Source of the DNA: Varanus komodoensis
Taxonomy: Eukaryota > Chordata > Lepidosauria > Squamata > Varanidae
Direction: 5' to 3'
DNA: 64,000 bases
Assembly (NCBI RefSeq): GCF_004798865.1
Contig: NW_025335268.1
Location: 94,165,136-94,229,135, forward strand
Each line of letters starts with the position of its first letter. The first letter of the stretch is position 1. Below, in pieces: positions 44,120-57,249 of this stretch. Made by a program: the position numbers and the translations under genes. The notes below the pieces were generated by a model. That model searched no databases. It was not told the DNA's origin and saw only the letters and a program-made list of their open reading frames with translations.

Positions 44120-46830
44120 TTCTAACCCGTCCAATTACTGTAAGTCTCTAGACAGCTTACAACAAATCTAGATTGTTGTATATCTAGATTGTGAGGATCC
44201 ACAACAGAATCAGTGGATCAAGAACATGTTTACCCTTGTTTCCAACAGAGCTTTCAAGTGCTTTGAACAATTCAAATAATGCACACACACTTTTTGCTAT
44301 AAACAAATACCCTTCAATCTTTTGCTGATGCCCAGTGTATCTTCTTCATGAGTTTCTCCCCCACTCTCCCCAGTATCCACCGTGATTCTGCTGTAATTTG
44401 CTGGGTTTTGTTGCATTTGCTATTTTTTGAATACCTTCAAAGAACTTGGTATCTGCCAGTTAAGATGGAGGTTCCGCTAAGGACTGGAGTGGGTGGCACT
44501 TTTCTGGGCAAAGGAAGCGGGAAGCAGTTAAGACAATGCTTGAAATTCTAGCAGGTGGGCAGAGCCAGCTATTTTGTCCTTCTTCCAGTCAGTGGGACAA
44601 ATGAAAAGAAATTCTGCTGGATGGTTGTGGTGATGGATAGCTAGAGCAGATACTCAAGACTCCAGTGCATGGGGAGAGCCAAAACTCCTCCCTCTCTCCA
44701 GCCACTTGACCCTGGCAGTTCTAAAAGTGTTATTTTAATATAAAATATAAAATTAGTTCATAGACATAACTTCTGTTCAGTCATTGTACATTTTCACAGA
44801 CACCACCAGAATTGCCAGTCCACTAATCCAGAATTTTTGTTTGCTTGATTTTAGAAACATATTTCATTCCCTGTCCTCTCAAAAGAGAGAGGGGGAGCTT
44901 ATGCGTGATCGCATGCACGTACACATGTACACACATGTACACACACACAATTGATCCCTCTGGCCCAGGATTGCCAACACCACTTGATAGGGGCACTGCA
45001 GGGTTTCATGCAGGGGTCCTTCACAGTCCTACCTGAACATGCTGAGCATCTTCTGCCTGCAGCGTAGGTGTTCCATCTATGCAATAACCATCCATGGGAA
45101 AGTAGCAGCATCATAAAACATAACAACATTCCAGTTGCAGATACAGACGTCCTGCGAAATAGTTTTCCTGCCTAATGGCCCAGTTCTTTGCTTGCTTACT
45201 TGGACGTCTCACTGAGTTCATTCAGACCTGCTCTCCAGAAAGTAAGCATGGTGTGCAGTCCTCATATGGGTTTTTACGTATACACACCCAGCTCTCTCAC
45301 CTGTCCTGGGACTCATCTTGAGTCTGATTCTTGTACCCAGGAGTGTTTATCAGAAAAGATAGCAATGTCCCTGGGTGAATGGGGCATCAGTTGATATGAG
45401 AGACTATATTCCTATTCTATCTTTTCACGTTTAAAAAATTAGTTTTACAAGATGAAATGCAATTTATAACAAACTTACAACTACAATAAAAATATAACAT
45501 TAAGCATTAAACATGCAATTCAAATAAATCTTAAAAATACTGTGTGCCCCACCACTGGAATCATGGATACATGTTTAAAAAATTCTCATTCAAAAATTCA
45601 GGACATTTCCTCCTTCCAAAATTGCAAAGATTCTTGTGAATATACATTCTTATTCTCAATGAACAGCAATAACATTTCAAATCTTCAACTGTATGCATTC
45701 AAATCTGATGCTTTCATATATTCATGGGTATGATGCCTGCTACTTGTGCAGGACCCATCAGTAAGACATTGGAATATCTAAATTCAACCACACATCACAG
45801 TGACCTTGCTTAGCAGACCTGCCCCAACTAAAGTTTAGTCAACCTCACCTACCTGAGTTCATGGCTGCATACCAGACTCCTCCTTTGAACTAAATCTCTG
45901 CACAAAAGTTAGTTGTGTTTATTCAAAATGTTCTCTTTTGTTCTTATTTTTAAACAATCCTTTAAAAAATGCTTTAATAGGGTTTGTACAGGTCTTCCAC
46001 AGATTTGTGGGTTTCCTTTTGAATGAAATGTGTCCCATATTTTTCTCTCCCAGTACCAAACATCCTGCTGGCTAATGAAACTATGAGATAGCAGCCTTTC
46101 TATATCCTGGCAAATGTTTTGTTCATAGTTCTCGAGCAGCTGAATTGGTTTGGTAAGACGCACAGACCTAGTTTTATTATCCATGTGAGCCTCAGCATGT
46201 TGCAGGGCAGATCAGCTGAATGGACTCTCTTTGGAAGAGACTACCAAATCGAGAAATGATTAGAATGCTAGTATTATTATCTCTTTGATAAATTGTTTTT
46301 CTAGCACTGCTTTTCCATCCTGAGATTCTGTCACAAATGGAGCTGGTTTGTCTAGTAAAATGAAGTTTGCAGAGCTTGTGAAGCTGTCATATTTCTAAGA
46401 GTTGAATCAAATGTATAGGTTGCAAATGGAGGTACGAAAAGAAACAAACGATAGGATTGCTAGGCATTGCTGCAAAACAGCCCCAGCCTTCGCATAGTAT
46501 ACACTCGCCATGGCCATCCCCATCTTTAACTGTAACATTTCTGTAATTCTATATTTTAGAGCACCTGTCCATGGAGTAAGCCGTGCTCCTCACTTCTCCA
46601 ACCTATATATAGTCGACCCTTGTGCGAGTAACAGGACCAGTGCTGTTGGCCAGCACTCTCAACTGATTTACAGTTGTGGCCATGAGACCTGTCGTTTCTC
46701 AGCACCAGCATCATCTCTGTAGCCAGCCATAAAGCTAATTAGAGCTCCTGCAATAACTCTTTTGCTGTGCAGGCCCCTGGATTGCAATCCCTGAATATTT
46801 TATCCTACCTTTGACCCCCAGGCTTGCTGT
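44120..46830. other. Intergenic DNA, no gene seen
   Basis: AT-rich stretch at 45.43-45.73 kb, similar in texture to old LINE 3' UTRs. A CA-rich piece lies at 44918-44950. No gene recognised. Confidence 0.4.
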
Positions 46831-46837
46831 TTCCCTC

Positions 46838-47250
46838 ACAATGGTTTGGTTTGCACATGACCACAACCCATGGTTTATTTAACCCCTTGATTGTTGCCCT
46901 ACCCTGAGTTTGTCTGGCAGACAACAGAACAAACCATGATTTGTTTGCTCTATCCTAGGGCTATTTATTTCCATCCTCCTTCACCCACTCCTCCTCTGTA
47001 TCCCAAATGCCTTTGAGGCATTGTAGTACTGGCATGTAGAGTTACAGGTGTGTTTGACCCTGCTTTTGTATGCCATCACAGTAGCCTGGCACAACATGCA
47101 CAACCTACAGTTCTGGGGTTCAACCTAACATGTTGGAAGCACCCCGGAATTCACACTCCAACAACAATTCTGTCTAGGCAGTTTGTAGTTAACAAACCAT
47201 GATTTGTTAATAGGGCCACATTCACAACTACCCAGAATTCAACAACTCAT
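46838..47250. repeat. Dispersed repeat with AAACCATGATTTGTT cores, second copy
   Basis: 'acaaccatggtttattt'-like and 'gaacaaaccatgatttgt' at 46.86-46.95 kb, again 'aacaaaccatgatttgtta' at 47.19 kb. Related to 40.58-40.79 kb. Confidence 0.4.
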
Positions 47251-47259
47251 GGAATGACT

Positions 47260-48900
47260 GCTGTAAACCAGGGGGCAACGCAGAGGCAGCGCACAAGCAA
47301 GTGTCAGACATGCTCCTCCCTGTGATTCCCAACTAGGCTCATTTTCTCTTGAGCAGTGCTGCCTCTGCTATGCCATTTGCCCAGTTAAAGCGGAATTTCT
47401 TAGATTCCTGGCAGTTTTGGAGCTCTCCTTCATTTCTGCTTTGCACCTTGCCTTAATGCAGTCAAAATGGGAGAGGCCGAATGCTGACTTCTGGCAGAAA
47501 GAGTTAGACTTTCAACAGCATAGCACTGTGCAGGCTCCCTCTCTGAATTGGTCTGGTTGCTGAGGAAAACAGTGTTTTCCCCCATGCATGAAAAACATTA
47601 TCAGGCGGCAGGACTATTCCTCTGGAAAAGGGTAGATGTCAGTGAGCAGAGTGTTCCCAGTCTGTAGTAGGCGCAGGGCATGATGTTGCTTGCCCGGCTG
47701 ATCGCCTGGAGGTCCCTCTCCTATGGTTGAATGAGATGTTGGGCTTACTCACATTCTCCTGTCAATCTCTGCAAGTGATTGGTGAAACACAGCATCTTGT
47801 CTCGTAAGACAAAGGGAAGACATGGGTGTTTCTTTCAAGGAGGCTGAGGTGTGCTGAGTGAAGCTCTAGGAATGAGACTGAGTCACCCTGGTCCTATGGA
47901 GAAGCAGGCCCTTATTTAAGAGCCTGGGCTTGCTCTACCCGAAGTCAAGACAGACTTTAGGAAGACTGGATCCAATGTACTCCAAAGCTCTCTGGCTAGA
48001 TAGAGCATTGCCTCTTTCTGGTGCTGCTAGCAGTTTTCTCCTGCGGCTTGAACTAATAACTTCAGCTCCACAATAGTCCGGCCAGAGCTTCTCAGATGCT
48101 CCACAAAGCCCTCTCCCTTTTCCCTAGAATTCTTTTAGGATATACTGGAGGAAAGACACCCTATCTCAGTTGCTGTTGTCAGCAGAATAACCTGGTTTTG
48201 CAATTTGCTGGACTATGTGTGAATCCATTCTTTGCACCCATTTCTTTGAGTTTACGGACTGACCACTGGATCATGTCACCATGCATGGCAACAGCCTTGA
48301 CAACCTACAGAGTCTGGCCTGACTTTGTATTACCATTTGAACAGGGTTAAACAAAATTTACTTTGTTTCTGGTGACAACAGCAACAGTACCATGTTTTTA
48401 ATGCCTTTAGTCAGGATAAATTAAGCCCATCTCAGAGTACTTTTGGTAATTAATGTCATAACTTTTCACCAGGTTTGCTACCACTACATGGTAGCATATA
48501 GTACCATGAGTAAAGCTAACCAGCTAAACCTGATAATGTATTCAATGCAAATTCTCATTTTGTTTCTGATTTTCTGCACCTTGGTCTCTTTCTGTTACTC
48601 TGGCCACTATAAATGACAGATATTTTTTGAACCAAATGACAAGTACCCCAGAAATTTTCTGAGTACCTTAGGGCTTTCTAATTGTCACTGAGCACCTCGC
48701 AGTCATGACCTGAGGGTCTGCTGTCTAATTACCACAGTGTTATTTTCCCCCTCTAGAATTGCAAGCTCATGCGTCTAAGCAGCCCTCTCACTTTCACCCT
48801 ACCTCTCTGTGTCCTCTGTCAAAGGAGACGGTCGTTTTCTGCTTCCCTGAAGTTCAATAGCTACAAATTTGTTTCACTTGTCATATAGAATCTGCATAAT
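47260..48900. other. Intergenic DNA, no gene seen
   Basis: No gene or clear element recognised. Confidence 0.4.
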
Positions 48901-48902
48901 GA

Positions 48903-49023
48903 GCAGTGTTGCCTTTCCCAACCTGGCACCCTCCAAATGTGTTGGACTGCAATGCCCATCATTCTCAACCTGCCATGTAGTCCAGCACATCTGGAGGATG
49001 CCAGGCTGAGGAAGGCTGGACAG
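48903..49023. repeat. Foldback MITE-like repeat (family A), best copy
   Basis: The left arm 'cctttcccaacctggcaccc' + 'tccaaatgtgttggactgca' is the inverse of the right arm 'agtccagcacatctggagga' + 'tgccaggctgaggaaggctg', over about 120 bp. Non-coding. Confidence 0.75.
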
Positions 49024-49120
49024 TGCTCAAGAGGCTGCAGCAGATCCTCGTTTGCCCCAAAACTGTCTAACAGTGAACGCATCAAATCACAGACTGGGAA
49101 GAGAGCAAAGGACAAATACG

Positions 49121-49265
49121 CTATTGGTATTGTGGTGAGAGGGTCAGGGAGACCCGGGTTTGTACATCTGGCTGAAGCTTGCACTGAGTGACCTTGGGGC
49201 ACTCATAATCTCTCAGCCTACTTCACTGCGTTGTGGTGAGGGAAAAAAAGGAGATACAATCCAGA
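49121..49265 (+). repeat. tRNA-derived SINE fragment (squamate type)
   Basis: 'gacccgggtttgtacatctg' carries the B box, then 'gagtgaccttggggcactca', 'taatctctcagcc' and 'gcgttgtggtgaggg'. Confidence 0.7.
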
Positions 49266-49341
49266 TCTAGGCATGTGCAATTAAGTGGGTGGAAGCAGCT
49301 TTCCTCATTCCCTACTCCCTACAGTAGTTAGTCTAGTCTGC

Positions 49342-49372
49342 CCCCCCCCCCCCCCCCCCACCCCACCCCACA
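49342..49372. repeat. C homopolymer and CCCCA run
   Basis: About 18 C residues followed by CACCCCACCCCACA. Prone to sequencing error. Confidence 0.9.
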
Positions 49373-49654
49373 CTCCATTAGGGGATCCTTTTCCTGTGGC
49401 CTGTGGTACACGGGAAAAGAAGGAATCTCCAAAAATCAGGCAGATATATCTGAGTTCTGCTTATGGAAGATGCCTCCAGCTGATTCTCAGAGATCCCTCC
49501 TTCACTCCTGTACCACATGCCACCCCATTCAGCAGGGTCCCTCAGCCCTGCAGCAATTTCAGGGAGCTGGAAGGCTGCCAGGGAGAGGAGGAGGCCAGAC
49601 AATCTGCTTTGGTCAGCCTTGTTGCATTCGCCTTAACTTGTTCCCACTGTATGT

Positions 49655-49712
49655 GTGCAGCCCCAAGCTCCACGGAGGAAGGGCAGGATACAAATAGAGT
49701 TAACTAGTTAAC
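49655..49712 (+). mobile_element. LINE 3' tail fragment (L2/CR1-like)
   Basis: 'gtgcagccccaagctccacg' + 'gaggaagggcaggatacaaa' fits the squamate LINE terminus 'gccgccc...gggcggcatacaaat'. Confidence 0.5.
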
Positions 49713-49719
49713 TTGGGCT

Positions 49720-51919
49720 AGATCAGCCTCTTCTCAAGGCAGGATTATCCCCCAGTGCAAAAAGTGTCATGTGGAGCAAGTCACTCCAGATGAGTCACGC
49801 AAGAGAAATCCTACAGTTTCTGCAGAAAAAGGGTGACACCCCTATTCCCTCGAGTCCTCTAATTTGTCTTTCATTGAAAGCTTTCATGTTTAGAAAAGGC
49901 ATAATAGAATGCCTCCAGATGAGGTTTTTATCCTGCCAAAGCCCTGCCTCATTCACGGAATTTTACGGGAGGCCCAGACATCATCCTGTGTTTCCCCACT
50001 GAGTTCCCCATCTTTTTTCTTACCACAGAAAATCCATTATGTGTGTGTATGCTCTGAGCATGTGTAGTGTTGCATTTTAAACTTTGTTAAATTATAGCAC
50101 TGTAGTGACCGGAGGAATAAAATAGTTTGTCTCTGCTGTCTTCATCACCTGCCACTCTGGGTAGTCATCTGGGGTCCATTTGGCTGTGAGATCCTGAATT
50201 TTGGCTGCAAGACCCAACACTGTCCAGACTGCTGTGGAAAATAAAGCAGCATGAAGAGAAAAGAAATATGCAGTTCTAAATAGCATAATCCTAGAGAAAC
50301 TTGCATGTGGTTAGGATTAGAGTCAGCAAACTTGTAGAGATTAATCAAACTTGCTTGCAAAAGTGTAAGCATTCAACCAGATGCCAACACTCATCTTTAT
50401 CTCTGTGCTCAAATGGGAGTTATAAGGTTGGCTTAATTATCTTTGATGGGGGTGGGGTTTGAGATACTACACTTGAGGCACTGATGTAGGCACATGGTCT
50501 TACTGTAGGTGGGAAGTCCACGTTAAACATGTGGTCAACAACCAACAACAACTTAGGCACATAAAGACAAAGAGATGTAGATCATACAAATGCCCTTTTT
50601 AGTTTCCAGAAATCTTAGTCATGGAGGCTAAGTGGAGATATTCTTAAATGGACAGGCATTTTATGATCAGCCTGACCTTGCAAATTGTGACCTTAATTGG
50701 CAACAATTCAGTTTGGAAAGGCAAGCTTTCTAAACAGTAATGATGTATAGCAGTCAAGGAGAAACATCTAAAGAAGATCTGGTTGCTTATTAAGTTCTAA
50801 CATTAAAATAGATTGAGTTGGCTAATTCCATGATGGGACAGGTGAAAGGTTGAAGAATGGTGAACAAATAGACCCATGGACATTTTAAAATATGTTTCTA
50901 AGCAGTTCTTCCAGACATACATGTGCTAAATGATGGCGATCCAATAATTAGTGGCAGTACATTGTGCTTCGGATGCAGTGGGAGAGCTACGTGCCTTGAC
51001 TCTAAGCAAGCACACTAATAGGGAAACCAGAAATAAATTTTAAAATGCATTTTGGATAATCTCCAAGCAGTTAAACTTGAAAGTCAATATAATTCCAAAT
51101 TTGTCTCAACAAAAAAATTGTGCATTGACTGCACATTGACTGCTAAACTCCCTTTACCAGTTCATAAATCCCCAAATAGCCTGCATGGAGCATAATCATG
51201 AGGGGGAAAGTTTGCCGAACTGTCCAGAGGCACCTATGCACGCTCTGCGAAGGTCACATGCTATTGGAAGCAGTGGTTTAAGCGCCAGGATAACCTCTTG
51301 TCCAATGCACTCTTCAGAGCCCATGCATGATACAGAGCAGATTGGACTTGGAAGTGGGGTGTATGTGCCATTTGGGCCTCCTCCTAGACATCTGGTGGGT
51401 CCCTGTCCTTCACTAATCTTGACATTATTTCCCAAACAGTCACTGCTTGTTTTCTTTGGCCAGGCCTCTTATTTACAAACCCCATCCTGCTTATGGTTCA
51501 TGGTTTCATTTTTCTCTTGGTGTTTACAGAGATCCTTCACGAATATTTGTGACGTGGTTTTATTAGGGGACATGGGGAGATGTCAGACATTCACCATCTG
51601 GCTAACCATCTTATTCGTGGAAGATTCTCAGTCCTAGGTCCAGTCAGGCTCTTGGCAGCCATTGATTTAGGGCCAACATTCATATGCTTATGCGCTTCCC
51701 ACTTTCAAGATTTGGACTACTAGGTTTACTTTCCTTTGGGCAAGGGAACGCTGGATATTTAAGGTACCTTTATTTTATTTGATAAAAATGAAAATCAATG
51801 AAAGTGGAAGCAAGTCAGCAAAGTAGCAAAACTTCTACTCCACGTAAGATCCCCAGAGAGGCCCTCAAGGGGCTTCACTTTTAGCAAATCACACCTTTAA
51901 AAAATATCACCACCACCCA

Positions 51920-51920
<1 letters not shown>
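49720..51920. other. Intergenic DNA, no gene seen
   Basis: No gene or clear element recognised. Confidence 0.4.

Positions 51921-51923
<3 letters not shown>

Positions 51924-51951
<28 letters not shown>
51924..51951. repeat. (CT)n microsatellite
   Basis: About 14 CT units. Confidence 0.9.
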
Positions 51952-51955
<4 letters not shown>

Positions 51956-52100
51956 GCACAGAGCCTATGCTGGTCAGCTGGAGAGTTGTTACTTTCTGCA
52001 GTCTTGCATTCTAGGAATACAGTGTTCCCCAGCTGGCCTTCCAGCTTCTTCTCCAAACTCTTCCCCCATTTTGTGGCAAAGAAAAGCTATTGTCCAAGCA

Positions 52101-52300
52101 GAATGCTTGTTTGAAGTTTCATCTGTGGGAGCTAATGGTGACAATGTGGCATCTTGCCGGATNNNNNNNNNNNNNNNNNNNNNNNNNNNNNNNNNNNNNN
52201 NNNNNNNNNNNNNNNNNNNNNNNNNNNNNNNNNNNNNNNNNNNNNNNNNNNNNNNNNNNNNNCCATTAGCTCCCACAGATGAAACATCAAAGAACCATTC
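52101..52300. repeat. Inverted repeat flanking an assembly gap
   Basis: The 23-mers 52116-52138 and 52263-52285 are exact reverse complements (core CATCTGTGGGAGCTAATGG); with three mismatches the match extends to 38 bp (52101-52138 and 52263-52300). Between them lie 24 known bases and 100 N. Confidence 0.9.
52163..52262. other. Assembly gap of 100 N
   Basis: Exactly 100 N, the usual placeholder for a gap of unknown size. Confidence 0.99.
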
Positions 52301-52676
52301 TGGACTATCATTCAGCAATCTGCTTTAAAAAATATTGGTTGGCAAGTACTGTAGCCAGATGTCATGGGAAAAGCAAAGGTGCAGTGCTGGCCCTAAGAAA
52401 AAGTCTAAAATCCATACTCAGGCAATAGCTTTTTTAGGCTAACCCAATGGTTGAAAAATTAGTAGGCAAACTTTCAGAATCCCTAGATCTCTTCTTTAAG
52501 CAAAATGTAACAAAGACAAGATGGGAAGGGATGGGCAAAAATCGGCTGACAAGTCTTGGTCTGCATATTCAGTGACTTGATAGAAAAGGGGGGAGTGGGG
52601 AGGGGGGTTGCAAATCAGGCTTTAGCCTGCCTGGAGTCTGCCAAACACTGTGATGCTTTCAGGCTGGATCTAGACT

Positions 52677-52815
52677 TCCCTTCCCAACCTGGTGGCCTTC
52701 CAAAGCATTTGACTGCAACTCCCAGAATTCCCCTCCAGCAGGGCCATTGACTGGGAATTCTGGGTGTTGCAGTCCAAATGTGTCTAGCAGGCACAAGGTT
52801 GGGGGAGACTGATCT
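52677..52815. repeat. Foldback MITE-like repeat (family A)
   Basis: 'cccttcccaacctggtggcc' and 'gactgcaactcccagaattc' face 'gaattctgggtgttgcagtc' and 'ggcacaaggttgggggagac', a clear palindrome of about 140 bp. Confidence 0.75.
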
Positions 52816-53854
52816 AGATTGTCCCTCGGACTGACTAACAAATGAATAAATAATGATTCCCCCATTTCTGAAAGCATGGAATTTGGTTGCAATTACTGGG
52901 TAGGTGGGAAACAGAAGTAGAAACACAGTTTTTATAATCACAAAGCTGGAGATAATTTTAAATGGTCTACGAGGTAAAATACATTAAGGAAATGCAGGGG
53001 TCATCTATGATGGTAGATTACACACACAGCCCTGGTAGGGTGTGTAAGGAGGAAACACATGGGTTAGGTCCATTATTGGTTCCTGCTGGAGCTAAGCCAA
53101 CATTTCTCAAGAAGATATTTTCCTTTCTGCTGGAGAAATTTGATAAAAAGTTCCCCTTCATTTTTCAGGCTACAAAGAGGGTGGAGAATTTCAAGAGATC
53201 ATTTGTGCACAGTTGTAGTTTTGGCTCAGACTCCAAAGACTTGACACTCCTTCAAGCCTTAAAACTCATTCTAGATTATATCATATAGGTTAAATTGTTA
53301 CATTACTGTGATGTACACATATGGCTTTGTTGTGTTAACAAGTGATGGCCAATAATCACCAACATTGTGAAATAAACATGATGCAACTCACTGCTACTGC
53401 CGGATGCAAATGAAAAGTGATAACCTCCCCACCATTTTGGATCCTTAGCTCTCGCTGTGGTGTAGCTACTTTTCCAATGTTGTCTTGTTATAAGAACATG
53501 AGTGCTAGAAAGGTGTTTTTATTCAAACTATTTTTTTTTACTGACTTTGAAAATTGGGCCACAGGAACTTTTAAAATTCTTTGGGGTGGGGGGGGAACCC
53601 CTCACCCCAGGGCCAGGGGACTCTGTGGTGTTTCCATTCCAGCATGGTAAAGCAGTGATCTTGGATCTGGAAGACTGGAGAAACCATGGTGAAGTGTGGG
53701 AACCTTAGAACAGAGCACTGATTTTCTGTGTGGTTTCATAAAAATAACCCTACTGCCAGGAACTTCAGAACTGGGTTCAGATAAGCACAGCAGACCCACA
53801 GTGGTATGTGATATGCCATGTGAATCCACCCTAAGTGTTTTCCTTTTTCTTAGT

Positions 53855-53922
53855 ATTGTAAGCTGCCCTGGGACGATTTCTGTGTAGAATGGGGTAAAAA
53901 TATTTTAAATAAATAAATGACG
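53855..53922 (+). mobile_element. LINE 3' tail fragment (L2-like)
   Basis: 'attgtaagctgccctgggac' with 'gtaaaaatattttaaataaa' repeats the terminus of the copy at 38.9 kb. Confidence 0.6.
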
Positions 53923-54079
53923 TTTGAGTAAAATCACATAATTTTAATGTTTGTGAAATTTAGATTCCATCAAATGGCAATCAAAACACCTAACAGCAAA
54001 AATAAGAACAGAACAGAATGGAAAACAGGAGAAACAACAATAACATATATTGCAGAAACATGAAAACAAGGCAGACAGA

Positions 54080-54680
54080 ACATCAACAAAATCAGTTAGA
54101 ATAACTAACTAAAACCCGTTCCAGCCTATTTGCAAGTGCCCTTATGGGTCAAAATCTTGTTTAAATGAAAATGTATTTGTCAGTGAAAGGTCATCAGAGA
54201 TCAGGTTAGTTAGGCTTCCCTTAGCAAAGTATTCCGTCCCAGGAACAAACACTGTGAAGGCCACTCTCCTGAATTTCCTCCAAATGAGTTCCAGAAATCG
54301 TCAGGACAGAACGAAGTGCTTCCCCCAAGGATCTTAAAATCCAGGCAGTTCATACAGGGGCCTTTCAGGTAATCTGCTCCAAAGTCTTGTAGGCCTTGGT
54401 AGGTCATAACCAGCATTTTGACTTGTAACACCCCAAAGAACAAACAGCAGCCAGTGAAATTGCTGGAGCAAAGAAGTCACACGCTTCCTATATTCGGCTC
54501 CCGTCAAGAGATTGGCAGTAACATTCTGAATCAGCTGAAGTTTTGGAACGCTCCTCAGATGTAGCCGCACACGGAGTACCAAAGGAGATGTAACAAAGGC
54601 ATGTGTCAGATAGAGATTTCCAGGAATGGGTGCAGCTGGCTCGCTGGCATTAGCACTGTCCAAAAGTACCACATGCTCCA
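54080..54680 (-). repeat. Dispersed repeat, antisense, related to 36.2 kb
   Basis: 'gcagccagtgaaattgctgg', 'cttcctatattcggctcccg' and 'atcagctgaagttttggaac' match, antisense, a common reptile repeat segment. Ordered matches to 36186-36480. Family unclear. Confidence 0.5.
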
Positions 54681-55928
54681 TTCCCTTCCCAGAGTGGATC
54701 TACAGAGGAACACAAGGATATGCAAGGATCTGCAAAGACCCTCCTCATGAAACTTGTGCTCAAGACTGGCCTGCTTGGCTCACTGAGGGGATGGTACTGA
54801 TTCATTTCTATGGAAATTATGTTGATGGCGCATCAAACTAGCAGCAGAGTGGGTGTAATTGATGGTTTAGGGTTGCTGATGCTTTAGAATTCTGTTTGCA
54901 TCCTTTGTGACCAAGAGTTTTACCCCTTTCTTTTTGGCAGGGTGGCTGAGACACAGACAAGAAGGTGAAAGACATGGCTAGTGATGTCACTTGGTCACTG
55001 TAACCAAGGCGGTCAACCTGTTTCAGGGTGGTCAAGCCCAACCTGAGAGCATTTGGCTGACTTGTAGACAATATCATTTGTTGAGATTTAGATTTTCAAT
55101 ATATTCATTATATTTTTTGCTGGCAGAAATCAAAGATAAGAAGGGAAACAGAAAGCTTAGCTATTTGTAACATTCCACCCTATTTCTTATCCTGTAAAAT
55201 GATGACTACCAAGTGTTCCAGAAAGCCATTTTCCCATGTTGGCAGGTTGTTTACCTCCCTACCCCCACATGTTGCTTTGCATTGCATGCAATCGTCTTAA
55301 ATATTATGACAAATCCTTGATTTGCAGAAGTTCCTTCCTTTTCCAATTTGACTACCATAATTAGAGCTTTGATTATAACTTAGCTCTACACCTCTGAGCA
55401 CAATCTAGTCAAAGGTAAGCACTTTCTAATCCTATGTATTTAAATAGGATTTTGGCTTATTCTTGATTCAGTTATTGAAAACAGTGGAAGCTAAATGTCC
55501 TGAGTTGTGGCTGAATCTTTCCTACCACATTTCAACATACTTTTAACAGCTGGAAGGCAAGCCACAATCTGTAACTTTTAAAGTGTTACATTATCTTGAG
55601 ATATGCCTTACAGTGGTCTAATTCTGTGAGCTTATACTTTTTGTTCCATGTCTCTGTAAGCTGTTTCCTGTTTTGGACCTTTTCCTCTCTACCTAGAAAT
55701 ATATTTGCACATATCCACTCTGCATTTCCCAGCCGTGAGCCATTTCTACCTATCTACCCAGCTCTTTCCTCTGCTTTCATGCCACTTCCATCTTGAATGA
55801 AATAGAATCTTAAGTAATTTATATACACTCTTTCACAAGGCTGTCTTTCTCTTCAGAAAGAAAAGGTACTCTGCACATGTTCAGAGACACTCTGCCCATA
55901 TTGGCAATTGTCTAGGTTTAGATGTGGG

Positions 55929-56345
55929 TGTCAGGGATTGACCCGGTGCCTGCACGGTAAGTGTGGCAGGTGGTTTTGGAGATAATCAATCCTTGGCTTT
56001 CAGGGCCATTGACAGCACTTTCCTGCCAGCAAAGCACTGCTGTGCTTGTGGGAATGGGGCAGCCCCGGAGGGAGGGCAATGTCAGCGCCTTTGTATTCCA
56101 GGAGGCGTTTATCTGCAGGGATCTCACCAGGTTTCCTGGGTCAGGCTACACCTCTTTGTTATCTGCAAGCACAGGAACAGCGCTCTCCAGAGCCAACCTG
56201 CTCTCAGACCTTTCAACCTCTACGCAGCGGCGGGGCGCACAATACGATCACTTCCCTCCCCCTATAAGGACTGGATTCGCGAGGCAGAGAGGGCGGCTGA
56301 GCGGGAAGCGATGCCCTCGCGCTGATTAGCCCGCGTCCGGCATGC
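55929..56345 (+). other. Isolated GC/CpG-rich patch with TATA-like box
   Basis: Set in AT-rich desert, CpG density rises at 56220-56345. CCCCTATAAGGAC at about 56260-56272 looks like a TATA box. It begins near 'tgtcagggattgaccc'. It may be a solo LTR remnant or an orphan promoter. No paired end or target duplication was found, so I leave it unclassified. Confidence 0.3.
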
Positions 56346-57249
56346 ATTCCGAGTCAGGAGCCTGCATTGGTTCGCTCACTGGATTTCTGCACTCTTTTGC
56401 TGGCACAAGCAGTCTATCCTCGTCTTGAAGTACTGTCCGAGTACCTCTTTCTTCTTTGTCTTGCAGGAGATCTGCGGTTGGGAATCTGCATTCACAGTCT
56501 GCCTGACTGGTCTTCCCATTACTTCCAAGCAATGGCTCAGTTGATTGAGCAAAGAAACTCCATACATGAGCAAGAATCCATAATCCAAGGTGATTATGCA
56601 CAATTCCTGCCCTATAATCTAATGCTATGGGCAGTTGTGAAGTTAGATGATTTTAGCCTTGGAGTTAATGATTTCTGGTGAGTGGGTGGGATTCTTTTTA
56701 GATGGGATTGCGTATTACTTCACTTCATTCAAAATGCAATGGACCAGCCTCGCTATGTTTGGGGGCCCACTCTGCTGAATGGGGCTCTGAGCCTCTGCCC
56801 CAAAGTCTTGCCCTGATGGCACAATTGACTATGGGTTCTCCAACCCACAGCCAGCCCAAGATATTTTGCTTCCTGAGTTGGAGCTTCAAATAACACCCCC
56901 ACCCCCACTAGTCAAGGTACATAGTACCCAAGTACCACACTATTTTGGCACCTGAGGCAAAACCCACAAGCACCATCTTTCTTCCTCCCTGGAGATAAAA
57001 ATAAAATAATAATAAAGAACTAACAATTAGCTGCACTCTCATGCCATCTAAATTCAGTTGCCTGGAAAAGTGGCTGCAGTTTGCCTCATGGAAAAGTTGG
57101 TACCAGCTTAAGACCAGAATAAGCACAGTTCTGTTTCCCCCAAAGCACAACACTGTATTCCAATTATATGGCTTATTCAAGGATTGAATAGGAGCAGAGT
57201 TCAAAATGAATCCAGACAACTCTTAGTATAAACTGTCCCTAAAATGTAT

